Part shown: piece by piece, positions 27,203 through 36,828 of the stretch | Numbering within the stretch: position 1 is the stretch's first letter | Layout: each line of letters opens with the position of its first letter | Origin: Oceaniglobus indicus | Lineage (GTDB): Bacteria > Pseudomonadota > Alphaproteobacteria > Rhodobacterales > Rhodobacteraceae | DNA: 64,000 bases | NCBI RefSeq assembly: GCF_002751875.1 | Contig: NZ_NMZM01000001.1 | Coordinates: 475,514-539,513 of the forward strand | Direction of reading: 5' to 3' | Translations under genes and position numbers: made by a program | The notes under the pieces: model-generated | Databases searched by the model: none | Seen by the model: the letters and a program-made list of their open reading frames with translations, nothing else | What the model was told of the DNA's origin: nothing

Positions 27203-28534
27203 ATGAGGCGTTGGGTGCCATCGGTGTCGGACGTGCGCGCGCGGCTGCTGAAATCCGCCGGTTGGCTTCTGGCACGGCAGCTGGTGATGATGGTCAATTC
27301 GCTGGTGCTGGGGGTGCTGATCGCCCGCCATCTGGGCCCCGGCGATTTCGGCGTGCTCAGCTATGCCGTCTCGCTTGTCGTGATCGCGATGCCCCTGACC
27401 ACGCTGGGACTGCGCAACCTGTCACTGCGCGAATACGCCAGCCGGCCCGACGACACGCCCCGCATCCTGGGCACGATCACCGCCATGCGGCTGGCGGGAA
27501 CGCTGGTGGCCATCGCGGCGATCTATGGCACGGTCACGCTTTTTCCCATCGATCACGACCGGATCGCCGTGCTGTGTCTGATCCTGGCGGGCGCGTTGCT
27601 GTTTCAGACCATCGACACGATCAAGGAACAGTTCATCGCCGAACAGAACCCGCGCCCCTTCGTGATCGTGAACGTCTGCGTTCTGCTGGTGTTCAGCGTG
27701 GTGCGCATCGCGCTGATCCTGACCGACATGCCGGTGGACGCCTTCATCCTGGCCCAGGCCGGTGAAACCGTGGCCCAGGGTGTCTTCGCCGGCGTTGCCT
27801 ATTCCCGCTTTTCCGGCCGACCCCCGCGGTTGCAGGTCGATTTCCGCCTGATGCGCACCTATGCGCGCCATGCGCTGCCGCTGATGCTGGGGTCGATCTC
27901 GGCGGTGATCTATCTCAAGATCGACATCCTGTTCCTTGCGTCCATGGTCGGCACAGAGACGACGGGCCTTTACGCCGTGGCCGCGCGCCTGTCCGAGGCG
28001 TGGTATCTGCTGCCCGCATCGCTGGCGATGGCGGCGTTTCCGCGCATGTTGCAGGTGCGCACCCAGTCGCCCGCGCGGTATGAACAGCGGATGCAGGACG
28101 CCATGGATCTGTTCGCCGCCTTCGGCACCGCGGTGGCCGTCAGCTCGATCTTCTGGGCCCGGCCCCTGATCGACCTGCTGTTCGGCGCCGAATACATCGG
28201 CGCCGTGCCGCTTTTGCAGATCTATGTCTGGGTCGGCATCGTGTTCGCCACCCGCGAGCTGATCCACAAATCCCTTTTGGTCGAGGAACGCTATTGGGGT
28301 TCGGCGATCATCAACCTGACCGGCGCGGGCACCAACGTGGTGCTCAACCTGCTGCTGATCCCGCCATACGGGGCCATCGGCGCCGCCATCGCCACGGTTC
28401 TGTCCTATACGCTGGCGCCGCTGCTTCTTGCGCCACTGGTGCCGGCGATCCGGCCGATCGCGATGATGCAGTTGCGCGCGATCTTCTGGCCGCGCCGGAT
28501 ACCGGGGTTGATCAGGCGGGGCTTTCGCGGATGA
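27203..28534 (+). CDS. Polysaccharide flippase (Wzx/MurJ-MATE type)
   Basis: 443-residue multi-spanning transporter with the oligosaccharide-flippase start (LKSAGWLLARQLVMMVNSLVLGVLIARHLGPGDFGVLSYA), about twelve hydrophobic helices and the duplicated central FGAEYIGAVPLLQIY. It moves lipid-linked repeat units across the inner membrane for the polymerase next door. Its stop overlaps the next gene's start (ATGA at 28531). Confidence 0.88.
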   Translation: MRRWVPSVSDVRARLLKSAGWLLARQLVMMVNSLVLGVLIARHLGPGDFGVLSYAVSLVVIAMPLTTLGLRNLSLREYASRPDDTPRILGTITAMRLAGTLVAIAAIYGTVTLFPIDHDRIAVLCLILAGALLFQTIDTIKEQFIAEQNPRPFVIVNVCVLLVFSVVRIALILTDMPVDAFILAQAGETVAQGVFAGVAYSRFSGRPPRLQVDFRLMRTYARHALPLMLGSISAVIYLKIDILFLASMVGTETTGLYAVAARLSEAWYLLPASLAMAAFPRMLQVRTQSPARYEQRMQDAMDLFAAFGTAVAVSSIFWARPLIDLLFGAEYIGAVPLLQIYVWVGIVFATRELIHKSLLVEERYWGSAIINLTGAGTNVVLNLLLIPPYGAIGAAIATVLSYTLAPLLLAPLVPAIRPIAMMQLRAIFWPRRIPGLIRRGFRG

Positions 28535-29682
28535 GCCGGGCGCGCGAATGTCGTCCCGGCCTGTGTGTCGTCGTGATCTCGGGGCGGATGTCGCCCGCAT
28601 CGCGCCGCACGGCCGCCCAGGCGCTTGAAAACCGGGGGTTCGAGGTCTTTGGCGACCGCGCCCTGCCCGACGCCACCGTCACTGGCTGGCCCGCCGAACC
28701 TGACGCGACGGGCGCGCGCATTCTAATCGCTTTCAACCCGCTGATTTCAGACCCCTCGCCCGGGATCGGCGCGCGCTATGGCCATGGTGCGACCGACAGC
28801 GCGGTATATCACCTTGGTGCCGTCCTTGGAGCGGGCGCGGCGGATCTGCGGGTGGCGCAAACCGCGCGACAGGCCGATGCCATTTGCCGCCGCGCGCTGA
28901 ACCCCGCCGAGATCGACGATCTGAATGGCCAGATCGCGCTGCGCCGCGCCGAGATGCAAACACGCGAAACGATCCTTGCCGACCTCAGCCGTCACAAGCA
29001 TCGCGCCAAGGTCGAACTGGTGCGCTGGAACGGCGGACAGGCGGTCAAGAAGACGTTTCGCGCAACCGCGCAGGCCGCGATGCGGCGCGAAATCGCGTTT
29101 CACGACGATATTGCCCCGCTCAGCCGCGTTCCGGCGCGCATTCTGGCGCGCAGCGACAACGCGCTGTATTATGAATACATCGAAAGCCGGGCTTCGCGTC
29201 GCCCATTGCCATCCCTCCTGTCGCTGGAGAATGTCCGGCGACTGGCCGATTTTGCCCGATTGGTGACGGCACGGGGGTGGGATCCGGTGGATCTGACACC
29301 GCGCGACAACATCCTGATCGAACGCACAAGTGGCGCAGTGCGCGCCATCGATTTCGAATTCGCGTTTCGCCGCGCGGCCCCCGTGGCCGTGGAACGCGCG
29401 TGTTTTCTGGCCGGCATCGGCGACGCCGCGTTCGACGGCCTGCCGCTGGATCCGGCGATGCGGCGCGATCCCTATCCCGGCAAATGGCGCCCCTTCACCG
29501 GACTGAGCCGACACAGCCTTCTGAACGATCCGATCGCGGTGCAGCGGTTCAAACGGGCCGTGGTCCATCCTCTCTGGCTGATGGCGCGCGCTGGCGGAAG
29601 CGTCCAGCGACGGCGCGCGCATCTGGCCGAACGCGCGGCCATCCTGTCGGCGCTGGCATTACCCGCCGCCCCCGGCGACTGA
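28531..29682 (+). CDS. Kinase-fold protein in polysaccharide locus (LPS-kinase/APH-like)
   Basis: 383 residues. The N-terminal ~150 residues are unassigned. The C-terminal half has a protein-kinase-like order: glycine-rich WNGG then VKKTFRA (candidate ATP-binding Lys173/174), RREIAFHDD (helix C Glu187), YYEYI (hinge), a catalytic-loop-like DLTPRDNIL (Asp259, Asn260) and IDFEFAF (Asp274) in place of DFG. This is the pattern of Kdo/heptose kinases and aminoglycoside phosphotransferases. It may phosphorylate a sugar or lipid-linked saccharide. It is translationally coupled to the flippase and is the last plus-strand gene of its unit. Confidence 0.7.
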   Translation: MSRARECRPGLCVVVISGRMSPASRRTAAQALENRGFEVFGDRALPDATVTGWPAEPDATGARILIAFNPLISDPSPGIGARYGHGATDSAVYHLGAVLGAGAADLRVAQTARQADAICRRALNPAEIDDLNGQIALRRAEMQTRETILADLSRHKHRAKVELVRWNGGQAVKKTFRATAQAAMRREIAFHDDIAPLSRVPARILARSDNALYYEYIESRASRRPLPSLLSLENVRRLADFARLVTARGWDPVDLTPRDNILIERTSGAVRAIDFEFAFRRAAPVAVERACFLAGIGDAAFDGLPLDPAMRRDPYPGKWRPFTGLSRHSLLNDPIAVQRFKRAVVHPLWLMARAGGSVQRRRAHLAERAAILSALALPAAPGD

Positions 29683-29700
29683 CCGGGCGGGGCGGCCCGT

Positions 29701-30555
29701 TTACCGGCGCGGACGCCGCGACAGCCGCCGATAGATCGCGCGCGCGCTGCCGTAGAACGGTCGCAACACCGCGTTCGAGCCCAGCAGCGATGCGGCGGTG
29801 CTGACGAACAGCCCGCGCGTTCCCGCTTTCAGGAACACCAGCTCGCGATAGCATGCGATAGCAAGGGCGCGAATCTCATCCTCGTCCCAGTCTTGCGGAT
29901 CGACCGCACGGAAGAACGATGTATTCCAGACCCGTTTTTCCAGCTTCAGATAGCCATGGGCCACCAGGCTGGACGTCAGCTTCTCCGAGATCACATGCTT
30001 GAGGTCCAGCGACAGACCCCCGCGCGTGAACGACGCCCCGACATCGCCGTCGATGTCATCCACCACGATCAGGCAGTTGCGCGTCATCCGGGCGTGAAAC
30101 AGCAACAGGTCGCGGTCGATCCGGCCATCGGCGTCCAGCACCAGCATCCCGATCATCGGATCGCCCGGCGATTGCGACGCGGCGAAAACGTCACTGCGCC
30201 CGACGAACAACGAGATCCGCGAAGCCACCCCGGCGCGATCGAAGTTGCCGCGCACGATATCCTCGTTGGCCTTTGCGTCGCCGTAATCGGCCCGCGACGA
30301 CGGGATATCGGCCAGGGCTTCCAGCGTGTCGACAGTCTGGATCCGGGTGGCCGCCCCGCGCGATTCGGCCCCCAGCGCCATCGCGATCGTGCCGGCACCA
30401 TGGGCGGTGCCGATTTCCAGGATATGGTCCGGCGTTTCCCGCGCCACGGCATCGAACAGGGCGTCGTAAACCGGGCGCGACATCAACGCGTCGATCTGGC
30501 CCAGCGCCGTATGCAGACGGTGTCTGCAATCCGTATTCGTCGCCACCTGGTTCAT
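29701..30555 (-). CDS. Class I SAM-dependent methyltransferase
   Basis: 284 residues with the SAM-binding motif HILEIGTAHGAGTIAMAL (about 44-61), an acidic RIQTVDTLE after beta 2, and motif II-like MIGMLVLDADG and LIVVDDIDGDVGASFTRGG. The pattern is that of the Methyltransf_24 group often found in polysaccharide clusters, where the target is a sugar hydroxyl. It converges on the kinase-fold gene with an 18-bp gap and follows the GT2 gene by 36 bp. Confidence 0.8.
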   Translation of the reverse strand: MNQVATNTDCRHRLHTALGQIDALMSRPVYDALFDAVARETPDHILEIGTAHGAGTIAMALGAESRGAATRIQTVDTLEALADIPSSRADYGDAKANEDIVRGNFDRAGVASRISLFVGRSDVFAASQSPGDPMIGMLVLDADGRIDRDLLLFHARMTRNCLIVVDDIDGDVGASFTRGGLSLDLKHVISEKLTSSLVAHGYLKLEKRVWNTSFFRAVDPQDWDEDEIRALAIACYRELVFLKAGTRGLFVSTAASLLGSNAVLRPFYGSARAIYRRLSRRPRR

Positions 30556-30591
30556 CCCATCTGCTGCATCTATCCATCAACCTGCCGCCGG

Positions 30592-31428
30592 TTAACGTCG
30601 AAACTTCCCGGCCAACTCCGACACCGTGGCGCGCAGGCCCGCATGGCGCAGCGATGCCATGACATAGCGCAAGCGGCCTTGCCTGCGGGCGATGAACATC
30701 AGCAACGTGTTCGCGATGCGGCGCCGGAAGGCGCGTTCGCCCAGCCACGCGCGGTGCTTGTGCGCGACCGCCGCCGCCTGCAGCAACTCTTCGGGCGACT
30801 GGCGGATCGCCTCGGTCGTGATGCGCGCATGTCCGGTGCGCCGGAAATAGAGCGGCCGTTCGATATGGGCCAGGGTGCCCCGCCGGGCGATGCGCACGTA
30901 TACGTCCCAGTCTTCGCCGCGCAGGATGTCAGGGTCGAACGGTTCAGCCAGCATGACCGCCCGCGTGGCGATCAACCCGCTGGTGCCACATGGGCTGTGC
31001 GCGCGCAGCCGGTCTTCGGTCATCGGCACATGCCACGGCCGGTGTGGTGGTCGCCCCAACTCTTGCGCCGAACACAGGCAGGCTTCGGCCCAGTCACCCA
31101 TGGCCGCAAGCTGCAATTCGGTCTTTTCCGGGCGCCACAGATCATCGTCATCCAGAAACGCCACGATGTTGCCCCGCGCCAGTTCGACCCCCCGGTTGCG
31201 CGCGCGGCTGGCGCCGACCCGGCTGTCCAGCCGGGCGCAACGCACCCGGTCGCCGAAGTGCGCCAGCGCCGGGCACGGATCGGTGTCCGACGCGTCGTCG
31301 ATCACGATTACCTCGAGAATATCGACCGTCTGATCCAGCGCGCTGCGGATCGCCTCGGCCAGGAAACCGGTGCGGTTGCAGGTCGGTATCACGACGCTGA
31401 TTTTCGGCTCGGGGACATTCAATGGCAT
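30592..31428 (-). CDS. Glycosyltransferase family 2
   Basis: 278-residue inverting GT-A glycosyltransferase. The hallmark strands are ISVVIPTCNRTGFLAEAIRS, VIVIDDASDTD (nucleotide-binding Asp), GASRARNRG and the metal-binding AFLDDDDLW (DxD). The start MPLNVPEPK at 31428 places the fold at the N-terminus; an upstream in-frame ATG at 31491 adds 21 residues of no family character. Confidence 0.88.
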   Translation of the reverse strand: MPLNVPEPKISVVIPTCNRTGFLAEAIRSALDQTVDILEVIVIDDASDTDPCPALAHFGDRVRCARLDSRVGASRARNRGVELARGNIVAFLDDDDLWRPEKTELQLAAMGDWAEACLCSAQELGRPPHRPWHVPMTEDRLRAHSPCGTSGLIATRAVMLAEPFDPDILRGEDWDVYVRIARRGTLAHIERPLYFRRTGHARITTEAIRQSPEELLQAAAVAHKHRAWLGERAFRRRIANTLLMFIARRQGRLRYVMASLRHAGLRATVSELAGKFRR

Positions 31429-31810
31429 CGGAAACAACCTGCCGTGGATGAATTGGGCGACACAGAAACCCCCGGCCCACCCGTCGATCATGCCGCAGAA
31501 GCGGAGGCGTGCGATGATCCGGCCCCTGATCCTTGCACGGTTACAATGAAATCGGCCGGACGGTCAACGAAGCGGGCCTTGGGGTGTCGCCGTCCGCACC
31601 AATATCGCGAATTCAAGGCGCATTGTCGCGTTTCTCGCGGTCTGGCATCGAAATATGGGTCGAAATCGTTAACGGGCTTGCCAGATACGGGGTGTTTGGT
31701 GTTGCTGGAAGGATCAGGGAGCTAAACCGGGCCGCCGCGATCCTTTCGGCCCGGTCGATTGCCCGGGCGCTTACGGGCATTCGCAGGATACCGGAAAGGA
31801 GGGCCCTGTC
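31429..31810. other. 382-bp divergent intergenic region in the polysaccharide locus
   Basis: No gene is supported here. It separates the minus-strand GT2/methyltransferase pair from the plus-strand GT4 run and must hold promoters for both. The stretch is more AT-rich around 31595-31680 (GAATTCAAGG, CGAAATATGGG, AATCGTTAACGG). At its right end AAAGGAGG (about 31795-31802) is a strong Shine-Dalgarno for the GTG at 31811. No operator or sigma-70 pair could be named with confidence. Confidence 0.5.
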
Positions 31811-32992
31811 GTGTATCGAGTTGCGGTCATCGGTTTGCGCGGCATCCCCGACGTGATGGGCGGCATCGAAACCCATTGCAGCCAGTTGCTGCCACGGCTG
31901 CTGTCCCAGGTGCCCACCGGCGAGCTGGAAATCACGGTGCTGGCGCGCAAGGGATACGTGGCCGAGCGTGCCACCTTTGACGGCGTTTCCCAGATCCCGC
32001 TCTGGGCGCCGCGGCGCGCTGCGCTCGAGACCATCGTGCACACCTTCATCGCGCTTTTCTATGCCCGCTTCGTGCTGCACGCCAGCATCGTGCATCTGCA
32101 CGCCATCGGTCCGGGCCTTCTGGCACCGCTGGCCCGGCTGCTGCGCTTCCGGTTGCTGTTCACCCATCACGGCGAAGACTATCGCCGCCAGAAATGGGGC
32201 CGGGGCTCGCGGTTGGCGCTGCAACTGGGCGAGGTTCTGGCGATGCGTTTCGCCCACCAGGTCATCACGGTGTCCAAGGCCAGCGAAACGCGCCTGCGTC
32301 GCCGCTTTGCCGACCGCGCCCAGCGCATCGTGCACATTCCCAACGGGCTGACGCGGACCTCGGCCAACCCGGCCTCGGACCGTCTGTTGCGCCGGTTCAC
32401 CCTGGTGCGCGGATGTTACGTGGTGTCGGTGGGCCGTCTGGTGCCGGAAAAGGCGCAGGATCTGCTGATCGCCGCATTCCGGCAGGCCGGTCTCGGACGT
32501 GCCCGTCCGGCCTGCAAGCTGCTGATCATCGGCGCTTCGGACCATGACAGCGCCTATGCGCGCCGGATCGAGGCCGAAGCCGCGACCGACGAGACGATCA
32601 TCCTGACCGGTCGCCAGCCGCGCGATGTGATCCTGTCGCTGAACCACGCGGCCGGGCTTTTCGTGCTGCCGTCGACGCACGAGGGCCTGTCGATCGCGGC
32701 GCTCGAGGCGATCAGCGTCGGCGCCCCGGTCCTGTTCAGCGATATCGAGGAAAACAGGTTCCTCGGCCTGCCCGAGCGCAATTACTTTCCCACCGGCTCG
32801 GTCGACGGGCTGTCGCGCAAGCTGGGCCAGGATTTTCGCACCTTCGCAGTGCCCGGCGATTTCGATCTCGATGTCTATGACTGGAATCGCATCGCCCGGC
32901 TGACGCTGGAACGGCTGGACAGGGTCGTGGTCGGCAAATCGCTGGTGCGCCCCGGCCACGAACCGGCCGGCGCCACCGACCGGGACACATGA
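31811..32992 (+). CDS. Glycosyltransferase family 4
   Basis: 393-residue GT-B enzyme starting at GTG behind a strong AAAGGAGG. The N-terminal YRVAVIGLRGIPDVMGGIETHCSQLLPRL is typical of rhamnosyl/galactosyl transferases of this family. The donor half has YVVSVGRLVPEKAQDLLIAAF, TGRQPRDVILSLNHAAGLFVLPSTHEGLSIAALEA with the EX7E spacing and VLFSDIEENR. The next glycosyltransferase begins 1 bp after its stop. Confidence 0.88.
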   Translation: MYRVAVIGLRGIPDVMGGIETHCSQLLPRLLSQVPTGELEITVLARKGYVAERATFDGVSQIPLWAPRRAALETIVHTFIALFYARFVLHASIVHLHAIGPGLLAPLARLLRFRLLFTHHGEDYRRQKWGRGSRLALQLGEVLAMRFAHQVITVSKASETRLRRRFADRAQRIVHIPNGLTRTSANPASDRLLRRFTLVRGCYVVSVGRLVPEKAQDLLIAAFRQAGLGRARPACKLLIIGASDHDSAYARRIEAEAATDETIILTGRQPRDVILSLNHAAGLFVLPSTHEGLSIAALEAISVGAPVLFSDIEENRFLGLPERNYFPTGSVDGLSRKLGQDFRTFAVPGDFDLDVYDWNRIARLTLERLDRVVVGKSLVRPGHEPAGATDRDT

Positions 32993-32993
32993 C

Positions 32994-34112
32994 ATGACCC
33001 GCCGGCTGCTTCTGCTGATCAATTCGCTGGAAGGCGGCGGCGCCGAAAAAGTGATGGCTGCCCTTGCGGATCACCTGGCACAGACCCGGTCGGACCTCGA
33101 TATTCGGCTTGCTCTGCTGGACGATCGCGCCATCGCCCATCCGCCGGCATCACCGGTGCGGGTGGTGCAACTGGACGGACGCGGCGGTTTCTGGCGCAGC
33201 ATCCGCGCGGTCCGCCGAACCATCACCGACTGGCAGCCCGATATCGTGCTGAGCTTTCTGACCCGCGCGAATTGTGCCGCCGTGCTGGGCCGAAGCGCCG
33301 GGCGGTTCCGCTGCATCATCAGCGAACGCGTGCACACGACCAGCCATCTGGGCACCGGTCTGCGCGCCCGCGTGCTGCGCGGGGTCGTGCGGCATCTCTA
33401 TCCGCGGGCAGACGCGGTGATCGCCGTCTCGCAAGGCGTCGCGGATGAATTGAAGCGCACCTATGGCGTCGACGACGCGCGGCTTCACACCATCGCGAAC
33501 CCGATCGATGCCGACCGCTTGCATGCCCTCGGGGCCGAGGCGCCACCGATCCCCCTGCCCGCGGATTTTCTTGTCAGCGTCGGGCGGCTTGTGCCCAACA
33601 AGGATGGCGAAACGCTGCTGCGCGCCTTTGCCAGGCAATCGAACCGGTCCCGTGCGTTGGTCATGCTGGGCGACGGGCCGGAACGCGCCCGGCTTGACGC
33701 GCTTGCCCGTGATCTGGGCATCGGGGCGCGGGTCTTGATGCCGGGCTATGTTCGCAACCCCCATGCCGTGGTCGCACGGGCGACCGCCTATGTCTCGGCC
33801 TCGCGCAGCGAGGGGTTTCCCAATGCCCTGGTCGAGGCGATGGCCCTGGGCCGTCCGGTCGTGTCGACCGATTGCGCCTCGGGGCCGGCGGAAATCCTTG
33901 CGGATCGGCGCGAAGGGGCGACCGTCGCGCTGGAACAGGCACGCTGGGGTCTGCTGGTGCCGATGAACGCGCCTGCCGCCCTGGCGGCCGCGATGGACCT
34001 GCTGGACGACGCCGGAACACGCGCCACCTATGGCGCGCGCGCCGCCGAAAGGGCCAAAGACTATGCGCCCGCCGCCGTATTCGCGCGCTATACGGAGGTT
34101 TTGACGCCCTGA
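32994..34112 (+). CDS. Glycosyltransferase family 4
   Basis: 372-residue GT-B enzyme: LLLLINSLEGGGAEKVMAALADHLA at the N-terminus (acceptor domain with the GGAE loop), then FLVSVGRLVPNKDGETLLRAFA, VLMPGYVRNPHAVVARATAYVSASRSEGFPNALVEAMA with the EX7E motif, and STDCASGPAEIL. Co-transcribed with the previous glycosyltransferase. Confidence 0.88.
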   Translation: MTRRLLLLINSLEGGGAEKVMAALADHLAQTRSDLDIRLALLDDRAIAHPPASPVRVVQLDGRGGFWRSIRAVRRTITDWQPDIVLSFLTRANCAAVLGRSAGRFRCIISERVHTTSHLGTGLRARVLRGVVRHLYPRADAVIAVSQGVADELKRTYGVDDARLHTIANPIDADRLHALGAEAPPIPLPADFLVSVGRLVPNKDGETLLRAFARQSNRSRALVMLGDGPERARLDALARDLGIGARVLMPGYVRNPHAVVARATAYVSASRSEGFPNALVEAMALGRPVVSTDCASGPAEILADRREGATVALEQARWGLLVPMNAPAALAAAMDLLDDAGTRATYGARAAERAKDYAPAAVFARYTEVLTP

Positions 34113-34219
34113 CCGCCCGGATCAGGCGCGACGTTACACGACCCGAACCGGTTCCATTTAGCGAGTGAACGACACGACAGGAAGAGCCAGAAATCCAGCA
34201 ACGCCCAAGGAGGATCCCA

Positions 34220-35356
34220 ATGACCCCGTTGTATGTCGCGCGTCCGCTGCTGCCTTCGCGTGCCGACCTGGACATCCTGCTGGACGAGATCTGGGCCAGC
34301 CGATGGGTGACGAACGAAGGGCCGCTTCACAACCGGCTGGAAGCCGCCCTGTCACGCCGGCTGGGCGTTCCCGTCGCGCGGTTGTTCAGTTCCGGCACCT
34401 CGGCCCTGCAATGCGCGATGCTGGCGCTTGACCTGCCTCCGGGGGCCGAGGTCATCACCACGCCCCTGACCTTTCCCGCCACCGCCCACGCCATCAGCGC
34501 CTGCGGGCTTAAGCCGGTGTTCGCGGATATTGACCCCGATACCCTGACGCTTGATCCACGGGCGGTCGCGCGCGCGATCACCCCGCGCACGGCTGCGGTC
34601 ATCGGCGTGCACGTCTATGGCACGATCTGCAACGATGCGGCCTTGCAGGCGCTGTGTTCGCAGCACGGCCTGCGGCTTCTCTATGATGCGGCCCACGCCT
34701 TCGCGGCCGAAAAGGCCGGTGTCTCCACCGCCGCCATGGGCGATCTGAGCGTGTTCTCGATGCATGCCACCAAGCTGTTCAACACCATCGAAGGCGGTCT
34801 GGTCACCAGCCGCGATCCGGCCCTGTCCGAGCGGCTGCAATTGGCCCGCAACTTCGGCATCGCGTCGGAAGAGCAGGTCAAATCGGTCGGGATCAATGGC
34901 AAGATGAGCGAGCTGCACGCCGCCATCGGGCTTTTGAACCTCGACGCCTTCGAACACGAACGCGACCTGCGCCGCGATCTGCGCGCGCGATATGACGCCA
35001 TCGTCGCAACCTTTCCCGGCCTGATCCCTCAGGCGCGGCAGGGGGATGTCGTGCGATCCGAGCAATACTACATGTTGCGGGTGGACCCCGAGATTTTCGG
35101 CGCGTCGCGCGATGATGTCTATGATCGGCTGAAACAGCGCGACATTCATGCTCGGCGCTATTTCTGGCCGATCTGCACCGATTACGACAGCTATCGCGGT
35201 GCGCCCGTCGCCAGCCTTCAGCCGGTTCCCGTGGTCGAGCGGGTCAAGACCACCTTGCTGTGCTTGCCGTTTCACTCGGGCGTGCAGCCCGACCATGTGC
35301 AGATCATCGGCGACGTCCTGACCGACCTGTCCGCGTCCCGCCCGGCGATCCCCTAG
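34220..35356 (+). CDS. DegT/DnrJ/EryC1/StrS-family PLP aminotransferase
   Basis: 378-residue sugar aminotransferase-type enzyme that normally aminates a nucleotide-linked keto sugar. SSGTSALQCAML (58-69) binds the PLP phosphate, Asp156 in LLYDAAHAF contacts the ring nitrogen, and Lys185 in SMHATKLFNTIEGG is the Schiff-base lysine. AAGGAGG 6-7 nt before the ATG is a strong ribosome site. It implies an amino sugar in the polysaccharide. The enzymes making the keto sugar are not in this window. Confidence 0.88.
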   Translation: MTPLYVARPLLPSRADLDILLDEIWASRWVTNEGPLHNRLEAALSRRLGVPVARLFSSGTSALQCAMLALDLPPGAEVITTPLTFPATAHAISACGLKPVFADIDPDTLTLDPRAVARAITPRTAAVIGVHVYGTICNDAALQALCSQHGLRLLYDAAHAFAAEKAGVSTAAMGDLSVFSMHATKLFNTIEGGLVTSRDPALSERLQLARNFGIASEEQVKSVGINGKMSELHAAIGLLNLDAFEHERDLRRDLRARYDAIVATFPGLIPQARQGDVVRSEQYYMLRVDPEIFGASRDDVYDRLKQRDIHARRYFWPICTDYDSYRGAPVASLQPVPVVERVKTTLLCLPFHSGVQPDHVQIIGDVLTDLSASRPAIP

Positions 35357-35360
35357 CCGC

Positions 35361-35390
35361 CCGTGACCCGGCCCGCGCACGGTGTTTTTT
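35361..35390 (+). terminator. Candidate rho-independent terminator after the polysaccharide locus
   Basis: CCGTG (35361-35365) pairs with CACGG (35378-35382) around a GC-rich loop and is followed by TGTTTTTT. It sits 5 bp after the aminotransferase stop. The stem is short, so moderate confidence. Confidence 0.5.
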
Positions 35391-35450
35391 CGGTAACGAG
35401 GGGACACGAAGACTTTCCATCTGCCCCACGTTCCATTACAGCGATCATGT

Positions 35451-35527
35451 CGGGGCGTAGCGCAGCCTGGTAGCGCATCTGTTTTGGGAACAGAGGGTCG
35501 TAGGTTCGAATCCTATCGCCCCGACCA
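35451..35527 (+). tRNA. tRNA-Pro(TGG)
   Basis: 77-nt cloverleaf: acceptor CGGGGCG/CGCCCCG, D-arm GCGCAGCCTGGTAGCGC, anticodon stem TCTGT/ACAGA with loop TTTGGGA (anticodon TGG), T-arm GTAGGTTCGAATCCTAT and a genome-encoded ACCA end. Confidence 0.97.
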
Positions 35528-35608
35528 TTGAAGCCGGAGGTCGGGATCGTGCCCGACCGCGCCCGCGATGTTTCAATCCGCGACGTTCGGCCCTGTCAAC
35601 GCTGCCAC

Positions 35609-35965
35609 TCAACGGCGTGCACGACGTGCCGCGCAGCGCTTGGCCGGGTTTCCGCAATGCGCCGGATCGTCGCCCCAGATCGCGTGATAGGTGTCGATCA
35701 CCATGCCGCGGCTTTGCAGTGCTGCGAACACGGTCAGGACCACCGTGCCGTATTGAAAGATGCGATGGGCGCGCCACCAGCGCTGGTCATCCAACTGGCG
35801 CGGCCAGTCCTGCCCCGGCCAGACCTTGAAGAACCGCGCGACGATCACGCCCGCGGGAGCCAGCACCGCCCAGGCCAGCACCATCAGGCGGGCATGCCAC
35901 GACAGCAGGAAGCCGACGTCATGCGCCATGGTCGGGTCGAGCGGAGCGAGCAGCCACTCGATCAC
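35609..35965 (-). pseudogene. Truncated cytochrome b561-like gene
   Basis: The first ~85 residues (MIEWLLAPLDPTMAHDVGF..LSWHARLMVLAWAVLAPAGV..WWRAHRIFQYGTVVLTVF) look like the start of a cytochrome b561/DOMON-type membrane protein with two helices and the haem-ligand histidines. After about residue 82 the sequence turns hydrophilic and basic (QSRGMVIDTYHAIWGDD...CAARRARR) and stops, whereas relatives continue with further helices for roughly 100 residues. I read this as a 3' deletion joined to unrelated sequence; a short functional protein is less likely. It lies 81 bp from tRNA-Pro. Confidence 0.6.
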
Positions 35966-35969
35966 GGGA

Positions 35970-36828
35970 TCAGCCCTTGACGGCGCCGGCGGTCATCCCG
36001 GTGATGATCTGGCGCGAGGCGACAAACGTGAACAGGATCGGCGGAATCGCCAGCAACATGCCCGTGGCCATGATGACGCCCCAGTCGATATCGTATTCGG
36101 TGATCGAGTTGACGATGGTCACCGGCACGGTGCGGGTGTCACGGTCGACCAGCGCGTTCGCCAGCAGGAATTCGTTCCACGCGATGCGGAAGGTGAAGAT
36201 GGCGGCGGCGGCCAGACCCGGCTTGATCAGGGGCAGCACGACCAGGAAGAACACCTGGAACGGCCCTGCCCCGTCCATGCGCGCGGCCTCTTCCAGCTGG
36301 ATCGGGACCTGCACGATATAGCTTTGCAGGATCCAGATCACGAAGGGCAGGTTCATCGCGACATAGACCAGGATGATCCCGGCGCGGGTGCCGTCGATGC
36401 CGGACTGGAACGTCCAGATGCCGAACACCGGCACCAGCAGGACGGCGGGTGGCACCATGCGCATCATCAGCGTGGTCAGCGACACGGTATCGCGACCCAT
36501 GAAGCGGAACCGCACCAGCGCATAGGCCGCCATGCAGCCGATCACCAGCGTCAGCGCGGTGGACACGATCGAGATGATCAGCGAATTGACCAGAGCGCGC
36601 CCGAACGTCTTGTCGCAGTGTCCGATATGTTTCGCCGCAGAGCGCGGTTTCGTAGTTGCGGATCGTCGGCATGAAGAACAGCGACGACGTGGCCGGGGTG
36701 ATGTCGACGTTCAGCCGCAGCGACGTGATCAGCGTCAGCACGATGGGCCCCACCGACATCATCACAAGCGCGACAATCAGCGCAGGGGGTGTCAGGTTCT
36801 GTTTTTCATAGACGACCGGTTCGCTCAT
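35970..36828 (-). pseudogene. Frameshifted sugar ABC transporter permease (MalG type)
   Basis: Two overlapping frames together make one permease. The N-terminus (MSEPVVYEKQNLTPPALIVALVMMS..FFMPTIRNYETALCGE) runs in one frame from 36828. From about 36627-36636 the protein continues in another frame as HIGHCDKTFGRALVNSLIISI, then VSTALTLVIGCMAAYALVRFRF and the EAA loop LEEAARMDGAGPFQVFFLVVLPLI to the stop at 35970. A single-base indel near GGCGAAACAT explains it. Either a real inactivating mutation or a sequencing error; the damaged neighbours favour decay. Confidence 0.75.
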
